A DNA stretch of 64,000 nucleotides from Nephrocerus scutellatus (lineage: Eukaryota > Arthropoda > Insecta > Diptera > Pipunculidae), in contig OX352765.1 of NCBI GenBank assembly GCA_947095585.1, positions 65,411,425 through 65,475,424 of the forward strand, in the 5' to 3' direction. Positions 56,600 to 64,000 of the stretch are shown here, one piece after another (positions within the stretch are counted from its first letter, which is position 1; every line of letters starts with the position of its first letter). Both the position numbers and the translations under genes were made by a program. Under the pieces are notes generated by a model, which was given only the letters and a program-made list of their open reading frames with translations, was not told the DNA's origin and searched no databases.

Positions 56600-57460
56600 G
56601 TTTAATTTTATAATTTAATTTTTAATTGTATTAATTTTGTTCATGTTTGGTTTTATACCTTCGGTTGTTAAAAAGTGACCTAAATATTCTGTTGTTTTTG
56701 CAGAAAATGTACATTTGTCTATTTGTACTTAAAGGTGGTGTTCGCGAAGTTTATTGAAATTTTTTTGAATATTTTCTGTGTGTTCCTGTATGTTAGTGCT
56801 AAATATAAGGATGTCGTCTAGATATACGACGCAGATTTTGTTAATGTATTCACGAAGCACAGAGTTTATCAGTCTTTGGAACGTTGCCGGGGCATTTTTA
56901 ATCCGAACGTCATTCTGATGAATTCACAGTGTCCCAAGGGGGTAGAGAAGGCAGTTTTCCTTCTGTCCTCTGGTTTGATGAGGATTTGATGAAATCCTTT
57001 TGCGAGGTCTAAAGTCGTGAAATATTGGGATCGTCCCAATTTTTCTAAGATGCTCTCTATGTTAGGGATTGGAAATTTATCATTTACGGTTGTCTCGTTG
57101 AGTTCTTTATAGTCAATTACTATACGCCACTTTTTTTTGCCGGTATTGTCCATCTTTTTGGGCACAATCCAGAGTGGTGAGTTATACGGTTAATTGCTTG
57201 CTGTTATAATGCCTTGGTCAAGCATCTCTCCTATTTGTTTCTTGATTTCTGTTTCATGGATTTGGGGATAGCGATATATTTTTGCGTAAATTGGTTGATT
57301 TACTGTTGTTATTATTTCATGATGAATTTCATGGGTGTGTGTTAACTTGTTGCCTTCTTGAAAAAATAGGTCCTGTGCGTGCCTTTTTCGTTTGTAAGGC
57401 CTGGTACTACAAACGAATCCGGTAGAATTCACTGTCGAGTTGTTGGCCTTCAAGAAAGAA
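56600..57460 (-). pseudogene. pol: ERV2 RT
   Basis: 57453-57190 is the RT approach (HTHEIHHEIITTVNQPIYAK, YRYPQIHETEIKKQIGEML). 57165-56869 is fingers and palm ([35 protein letters not shown]). Then, shifted, the region around the YLDDI box (about 56820) and EYLGHFLTTEGIKPN to 56600. Confidence 0.82.
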
Positions 57461-57539
57461 GTCAGCTAGTTCCTGCAAGACCGAATTTTTCAATGGAGGT
57501 TCCAAGAACTTTGAAGGCTAATGTATGTTAGTTTTTTTT

Positions 57540-57855
57540 TATAATATTTTCTTGGTCAAGGTTTTTTGTAGTTTTCCTTGACCATGATCCATTCATTAAA
57601 GCATTTGGACTCGCGTCGTTTTAGTTTCGTGATCGTTTTTTCCGTATTGCTTTTTTCAATGAATCAGGGAGAATTCCGAGAAAATAATTTGAAACCGGCT
57701 ACAAACGTGCGGAATGTGATATATTGTAAATCACATTTCTCCGATTTATTTCTTAATTTTAATAAAGGGCTTAGCCCACCTTATTGCCGTGGCGCAAGTC
57801 ATTCAGGGAATATTCCCTTGGCAATAAGTTTAAATATATAAAAAAAAACACAGTC
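57540..57855 (+). mobile_element. Poly(A)-tailed retroposed repeat, copy 2
   Basis: Partner of 26135-26455. It starts near AATATTTTCTTGGTCAAGG and ends GGCAATAAGTTTAAATATAT with an A run. It carries the same two hairpin-forming pairs. It lies within the ERV2 gag-pol region. Confidence 0.7.
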
Positions 57856-57859
57856 CTGA

Positions 57860-58660
57860 ATTCCTATAATTATTGTAGTTATGGTAGTTATTATGTCCTT
57901 TTCTCACTTGGTGTGATGTGTGTGTTTTATGTGTTCCCTGTTTAAATTGTCCTGAATTTGTGTTGAAATTGTGTTGTGGTAGGTATATGTGTGATTGGAT
58001 TGGGTCGTTGTACTTGGGGGCTTGGTCTATATTTTTCTTGATTACGGTTAGTTCTGAAGTGGGGGTTCCTAAGTAATCCTGTCTCTTCTAGAGTGTTAAA
58101 CGCTTCCCTGAGATTGTTAATATTTCTACAATGGACTACACTCGCGAGATGGACATCTATACCATTAAGAAAATGGACTCATTTGTTTGGGGTGAAAATT
58201 CTACCGGTTTTAAATCATCGAATTCTTATTTCGTATTAAGCTAATCTAATAAACCTTTAAGAATATAGTAATATTCACTTACATTATTATTTTTTTATAT
58301 TGAGTGCTTTGTGGTAAAGGGCATGGTAGCTTTCCTTCACGCCAAAGTTCCTGATAAGTTCCTTCTTTGTCTCCTCCTGCCATGTTGCTTGTGGTCCAAG
58401 TGTCCCGGTTACTTCCAATGCTACTCCCTGGATTTTATTCCTGATGTGTCGTTGGTATACAAATTCTTGGAGTGGTGGGTTGGAGTTGAATAGGGGAAGA
58501 ATAAGGTCGACTTCCCTGATGAACGATGACAAGGCGTAGTCTTTGGATCCGTTGAATTCCTTGATTGACGCGGCTTCCTTAAGGAGTTCTCCCGCTGAGA
58601 AGACGTAGTTTGCGTCTGCTTGGTTTTCCATGTTTTAAATATAATTTTATTTTTTTTCAA
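57860..58660 (-). pseudogene. gag: ERV2 Gag
   Basis: The frame 58631-58287 (or an upstream start at 58660) is the N-terminal half (ASIKEFNGSKDYALSSFIRE, NFGVKESYHALYHKALN). After a break, 58190-57860 gives the C-terminal half (GIDVHLASVVHCRNINNLRE, AFNTLEETGLLRNPHFRTNR). Confidence 0.8.
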
Positions 58661-58747
58661 TCGAACTCTTAGGGGTTGGTTGGTGGAGACATATTTTTTT
58701 CACGATTCACTACCGAACTCTTTGGAGTTTGAAGGAAATATTTTAAA

Positions 58748-59721
58748 TCTAATATATAAAAATCTCGTGTCACGGTGTTTGGGTCTCAACTGCTCCGAAA
58801 CCGCTCGACCGATTGTTATGAAATTTTTTATGTATATTTGGTAGGTATGAGAATAGGTTTTAAAGTGAAAAAAAAATTGAGAACGACTGGACCGATTTGG
58901 CTAACTTTTATTTTATAAATTCGCCATAGTCCGAATAAGGTTTATGCGAAAAAAAATAGAAAAGATACCCGGAAAATTGTAAAATTCGGAAACTGAAAGT
59001 GCTGTTTTCCATAGGATTTATGTATGAACTCGCGACCATAACTCACGATTCGAACGATGGATTAGCGTAATTCTTTTTTTGTTTTGTTCGTTATAGTCCT
59101 AGGAAACAAAGACAATTACAAAGGAAAGTCGAAAATTCGGATTAACAGCAACAATTGTTTTGTTCGTTATGTTATTCTTATATATATTTGATATTTTTAG
59201 CAAAATAAAATTCGGGAAAATTTGGAAAACGATAAATTGGGTATAGTTTGAGGAAATAACTCTATTGAATATTTTCGGTGAAATTAAAACTTTGGAAAAA
59301 CGCATTCTAGCCTAACTTAAAATAAAATTAAATTTGTGTTAATTCGCGATCTGTCCAGCAAAAGTCGTTATTTCATTTCTGTTCCAATATATTCCAATTG
59401 TTTGGGTTACGTGCGCAAATGTCATTTGACAGCTTCTTCTTTGATTTTGTGGGCAAAAAGATCTCCAAAAGACCACAAAAGACACCGAAAAGAATCACAA
59501 AAAGACCTCCGAAAGTCCCTCAAAATCCCCAAAAATCATTAAAGACCACCAAAAGTACCCCAAAAGACCCTAAAAGACCCAAAATTAAAAAATGTAACAC
59601 AATGATGTGACTAATACTGTGACTCGATATCGCAAAACAAATAGATTTTCACAAGTTCACAAAACGATTACAAACAAATTTATTGAAAGTGGGACAGGAC
59701 AACGTCTGTCGGGTCAGCTAG
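58748..59721 (+). mobile_element. Non-autonomous Helitron
   Basis: It starts TCTAATATATAAAAATCTCG and ends GGACAACGTCTGTCGGGTCAG followed by CTAG. A short hairpin (GACAG...CTGTC) lies just before the end. It sits between an A (58747) and a T (59722), the normal Helitron target. No Rep-helicase frame. A purine-rich repeat of the type CCAAAAGACC (59457-59590) lies inside. The host is a duplicated leader word of ERV2 (TTTGGAGTTTGAA at 58721 and 59758). Confidence 0.82.
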
Positions 59722-59861
59722 TATGTATATATGTATATTTTTCACGATTCAACCCTTTGGAGTTTGAATGAGATATTTTAAATATGTATACTTGTACTTT
59801 TTCTGTATCTACAGATTAGAAATAGAATGAAACCTTTTTGTGGTTTTAACCGACTGCGCCA

Positions 59862-60172
59862 ATTAAGTTATGTCGCTATTACTTCGCGGCTTTAAAAAAA
59901 ACAACTTTTTACTTGACTGCTCTGAGTACTTTATTAGACTAAACTTTCAATTTTTAATTTCTCTATTCATGACTTAATGCTAAGAGTTGTTATAATGTAT
60001 TTTGTTGTTGTGTTACTTTTTGTTAAATTGACAAAATTGATAATAAAGAGTGTTGAAATTTGATCTACTGACCGTTGAACTAGATTGCCTTAAAGTGCAA
60101 CGCTGATGCAACTAGGGTTCAACGGCTTTTGGGTTCGGTGTTCGTCAGACGAATTGTTGGCTGACGTAACCC
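59862..60172 (-). repeat. ERV2 5' LTR
   Basis: 311 bp, partner of 43280-43555. The primer-binding site (minus strand GGCGCAGTCGGTT) directly adjoins at 59849-59861. It differs from the other LTR by several indels and substitutions, so it is much older than ERV1. Confidence 0.9.
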
Positions 60173-60410
60173 GCGTCGGTTTTTTTTTTTTAAATACTTT
60201 TTTTAAAACTTGGCCTGCGATGACGTGACGCGTGTCGCGCGTCGTGTGTGGCGCGTGTCAATTTTTTTTTTAAATTATTGTTTTAAAACTTGGCTGGCGA
60301 TGACGTGACACATGTCGAGCGACGCGTGTGGCGCGTGTAAATTTTTTTAAAAAAAAGGTACATACTTGTTTTAAAACCTGGCTTGCGATGACGTGACGTG
60401 TCACGTGCAA
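60173..60410 (+). repeat. CG-rich tandem array, right block
   Basis: Two to three units of the same 85-110-bp repeat as 42960-43279, in the same orientation. ERV2 therefore inserted within one array. The array edge word GGGACTTGTTTTAAAAC recurs at 60558. Confidence 0.85.
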
Positions 60411-60619
60411 ACGTTATGTCATCATTAATTTCAACTTTATTTATTAAATACAACTATATACGTGACATTCAGAATTCAGAAGACATGCATTTTTTTCAGT
60501 GTGCGTTTGTCAGTTTGTCGCTTTGAATCCACTCCACATCTACAGGTCAGAATTTTTATGGGACTTGTTTTAAAACAATTGTTAAGCGCTCAGCGTGCGA
60601 TGGTGTAATTTTGAGTTTC

Positions 60620-61230
60620 TTTTTATTCATAGGGTTAGGAGAAAAAAATGTTTTTTTTTTAAAGTAAAATCCTTTTAAGATAATTCAGTCTTTAGGCTGA
60701 AATACAATTATCCATTTGGCGAGCTGAGAAGCTCCGCTTTACTATCTTATATATATAAATGTATAGCAACGATGCAAAGATCTCTTTTCTTGGTAAAACT
60801 CGTTTTACTCTATAAGCGGTAAGCCACTTTATCATAGAGCGAGCCGAGGTGCAGAATGCTCAAATTGAGCGAGTTGCTCGTGAGAATAAAACACTTTGTT
60901 ACTCGGTGGTTGGCAGAAGAAGAACATTTATTTTCAAATTTTATTGGCTTTATATAAACAATTTTTGGTTTCAATTTGTTTTCCATTCAATTTTCCGACC
61001 TTCGACAATTGAACCCCAATCACCGCGCATTTTGCCTACGTATTCAACGTGTCAGCATTATTAGTAATTATTAAACTTCCATGCATTTGACGTAGCGCAT
61101 AGCAAAGCAGGTGTACTGTAACAGGAAGCCTTCATATAAATAATTTGGCTGTTGCTCGGCCTTGAACGAGGACACATTGGCTATACACATTCATGTGTGC
61201 AAAGTGCAAAGTGATTTTTGTTTATTAAAT
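60620..61230. other. Unassigned sequence
   Basis: It contains GGCGAGCTGAGAAGCTCCGC and a 71-codon frame (60849-61064) without recognisable domain. No RNA or known element was identified. Confidence 0.35.
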
Positions 61231-61239
61231 TCTCTATAT

Positions 61240-62045
61240 TAACTTCACTTGGCCGTGGCACGGATGTCGGTCGGTCGGTCGGTCGGTCGGCAGTCGTGGA
61301 ATCTTGCGATAAATTTTTAACCCACTTCCCAAAGCCCGATTTTATATAAATTTTTCACACATGTGTATTTCCGGAGACAACACTTTCTATTATTCTTATT
61401 TGAGGCCCCTCGGGCCACGAGGTCGGTGGGCTCCTATACAAATATTATTCAAAATTTACTAGATTTTCTTCAAATTTTATACGCATGTGTATCTCTGATG
61501 GACAACACTTTTTGTAAACCGGGTCCCGGGTTCCGGGTTCGTGAGGCCCCATACACATTTTTTAAAAAAATTAACCCGATTTTCTTCAAATTTAATACAC
61601 ATGTGTATCTCTGATGGACAACACTTTTTGTAAAAATTTTGGAGACCCCGGGCACCGAGGTCGTGGGGCCCCAAAATTAAAAAAAAAAATTAACCCGATT
61701 TTCCTCAAATTTTATATACGTATTTATCTCCGATGAAAAACAGTTTTTGTAAAAATTTTGGAGACCCCGTGCCCCAGGGTCATTGGGCCCCAAATTTTTT
61801 TTTAAAAAAATTAGCCCGATTTTTTTTAAATTTAATATACACGTGTATCTCCGATGGACAACACTTTTTGAAAACATTTTGGTGGCCGGGGTCGTGGGGC
61901 CCCATAAAAATTTTTAAAAAAAATTAACCCGATTTTCTTCAAATTTCATACACATGTGTATCTCCGATGGACAACATTTTTTGTAAAGTTTTTGGAGTGA
62001 ACGCCGATATAAATTTTTTAAAAATTAGCTCGATTTTCTTCTTTT
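61240..62045 (+). repeat. Repeat-bearing element, copy 3
   Basis: The conserved edge (CTATATTAACTTCACTTGGC, CGTGGCACGGATGTCGGTCG, with a GTCG microsatellite expansion) is followed by about six 120-bp units. It is the longest copy in the window and in the same orientation as copy 1. Confidence 0.85.
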
Positions 62046-62049
62046 TTGT

Positions 62050-62285
62050 TTCTTTTAAATACTTTTCTTTAAATTTCTAAGGTTTATTCTAATGCATTAT
62101 GGTTTCTTAATCTACATTTTTTTTACAAATTTCTTATAAATACTTTATATTTCAAATGTTTATTCTAATGCTTATTAGGGCTTCTTAATCTACATTTTCT
62201 TTTTTTTAATATACATTTCTTATAAATACTTTTCTTTATATTTTACGGTTTATTCTAATGTTTATTATTGCTTCTTAATCTACAT
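62050..62285 (+). repeat. About 80-bp A/T-rich tandem repeat, three units
   Basis: GTTTATTCTAATG, then GCTTCTTAATCTACAT, then ATTTCTTATAAATACTTT recur three times. It lies between the repeat-bearing element and a gypsy 3' end and could belong to the LTR of that gypsy element. Confidence 0.75.
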
Positions 62286-62459
62286 GCATGATTAAAGTTA
62301 GTACTTGTACTTTACTTGCGAGGGTTTGGGATGATCCTCCCCCCTTTTTTTATACAACAAGAAACACTGAAAAGTCAGTTAAATGGGAATAAAAATTGTT
62401 TTAATACGTATACATAAAATTTCTTTAAACGATTTTTATTGACTTTTGTTCGTCTTCCT

Positions 62460-63500
62460 TCTTAATTGATTTCACAATTCACGCCCTCTCCAGACTTCGT
62501 ATGGTCCTATATAAATGGGGTCTAACTTTCTTCTGTTTTCGTTTCTTGAGAGGACTAAACTACCTACTTCAAAACTAGTTTGTTTACTTTTATCTTTCCT
62601 ATTGTAATCAGTTTTCCTAGCGTTTTTTTTTCTAGAAATGCGTCTCTGACATCCCTATAAGCGATTTCCGGTTTTGTTTCAAATCAATTACGTAGTCCTC
62701 ATAATTGTACCTAGGGTCTACCTGTTTTGTTAAATTTGAAGGTAACGTACATTGTCTTCCGAATACTAATTCAAATGGTGTATGTATACACTGTTTCTGT
62801 GTGTACTGCAGTGTTATAACAAAACACATAATATGCTAACCAAGTACACCAGTCTGTATGCTTTTCGGATACGTAGCTTCTTAGGTTGCTCCGAGAACCT
62901 TATGGGAATTTTCTAATGCTGCTATACTTTCGTGATGTTATGCTGTAGACTGTATTTGTTCTATTTTTAGTTTGCACATATCTTTAAAAATTTTGTTGAT
63001 AAATTCTGTTTCTTGATCAGAGTCTACAGTCTTTGGAACTCCATATTTAAGGATGAAGAATTCTACTAGCCGTTTGGCTACTGTACTAGCTTCTTTATTT
63101 TCGAGTGGGATAGCTTCGGTAAATTTTGTCAGTTCGTCTTGTAAGGTTAGTATGTACCTATATCCATTTACCGATTCGTCTAGAGGACCTACTAAATCTA
63201 GATAAATTTGGTCGAAACTCGATTCGGCGGTAGACGTTATTTCCATGGGCTGTTTTTTGGGTGAAATATATTTATTTTTCTGACAAATTAGACAATGCTT
63301 TACATAGGAAGCTATGTCATTCTGCATTCCTGTCCAGAAGTATTTTTGTTTAATCGTTTTTATCATGCGGTTTATTCCTGCATGTCCACTTGTTGGTAGT
63401 ACATGACAATCGTTGAGCAATGGTTTCTTTTTATGAGGATTGGTAATTTCTATACAATTGTTTATTAGGTGTACCTTTACAATACTTTTCTTAAACATTT
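62460..63500 (-). pseudogene. Gypsy (412-like) integrase fragment
   Basis: 63498-62938: zinc region (LPTSGHAGINRMIKTIKQKY, HCLICQKNKY) and core (FDQIYLDLVGPLDESVNGYR, VPKTVDSDQETEFINKIF). After a stop comes IAALENSHKVL with the third catalytic acid. Then 62829-62632 (HTPFELVFGRQCTLPSNLTK) and a C-terminal tail to 62470 (YIGPYEVWRGRE). A C/T-rich tract at 62337-62351 (purine-rich on the minus strand) may be its polypurine tract. The 5' portion runs off recognisable sequence at about 63550. Confidence 0.8.
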
Positions 63501-63549
63501 CTCCTAAGATTTTTTTGTAACTCGCGAATGTTGCATTCTCGACGGCCGA

Positions 63550-64000
63550 CTTCGAGTTTCTTAATTTATTCTTTTGTAATGTATAATTTATTAATTGATA
63601 ATGGTCCCCAGATGCGATGCACGTCCCTCGACAACAGATCGCAAAATGATGTCGATCGCGCTGTAGTGCTATCCTTGATTATACAATTCTTCTCTGGAAT
63701 TTATGCCAAAACTCTGTTTGGTTCCAGGATTATATTAATATTTCTTATTTGATATTCTTCGTCCTCGAAACTGTTACATATTATTAGCTCAATTATTTTA
63801 TGTCAATATTCTAGTAGTAGGGTAGTGGAATGAATTGCGTTGTTGTAAATTATTTTGGTTGGATAAAAGCGTTTTTAGTTAACAGTATTTTATTTGGAAG
63901 ATCAAAGAAGATTTGCACGTGATTGCAATAGGGTGTTCATTTTTAAGTATTGTTAAATTCAAATATTAGGATTTTGTCTGTATTGTCTGTTTGAATTCTA
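63550..64000. other. Unassigned right end
   Basis: No reading frame or repeat was recognised with confidence. Upstream RT/RNase H of the gypsy fragment is expected here on the minus strand but was not seen. Confidence 0.35.

Overview
The window looks like repeat-rich, AT-rich chromosomal DNA from an insect, most likely a higher fly. It holds no bacterial-style operons. Nearly everything is transposable element at different stages of decay: Ty3/gypsy elements, two insect endogenous retroviruses with baculovirus-F-like envelopes, LOA-, RTE-, jockey- and CR1-type LINEs, tRNA-derived SINEs, a DD41D (rosa-like) mariner, Harbinger, pogo-like and Helitron pieces, plus several tandem-repeat families. 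The only convincing host gene is a lipase on the minus strand (41316-42415), apparently damaged. A degraded zinc-finger coding remnant lies at 5985-6425. The species call is inference from the element types and the lipase motifs. Layout: 1-6500 holds a repeat-bearing element (335-960), an eroded gypsy gag-protease-RT (1283-2885), a tandem array (3105-3660), another LTR-element gag remnant and the zinc-finger remnant. 6633-10180 holds a SINE and a second copy of the repeat-bearing element, split by an RTE-type LINE whose 5' part is inverted, the classic twin-priming structure. 10195-12050 holds a jockey-like RT/endonuclease and a Harbinger transposase fragment. 12111-17674 is bracketed by inverted terminal repeats of a DNA transposon that contains an uninterrupted gypsy gag-protease-RT reading frame and an RTE-type LINE. 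17680-18335 is a jockey fragment, and 18854-23215 is a complete but inactivated Mag-like gypsy element with 121-bp LTRs. 23499-31005 holds two LOA-type LINEs and CR1-type fragments. A CR1-type LINE that begins at 27228 is split by a LOA insertion (27841-30774) and by a young endogenous retrovirus (ERV1, 31006-40120). One LTR of ERV1 carries a Harbinger-derived element with its own spliced reading frame (39339-40027). After the lipase region, a second, older retrovirus (ERV2, 43280-60172) sits inside a CG-rich tandem array. It has been invaded by a mariner (45426-46712), a 412/mdg1-like retrotransposon (48177-56477) whose first LTR carries a histone H4 fragment, a poly(A)-tailed repeat (57540-57855) and a Helitron (58748-59721). 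The right end holds a third copy of the repeat-bearing element, a short tandem array and another gypsy integrase fragment. The insertions can be ordered by nesting, target-site duplications and LTR divergence: CR1 LINE first, then LOA and ERV1, then the Harbinger derivative; on the right, tandem array first, then ERV2, then mariner, 412-like element, Helitron and poly(A) repeat.
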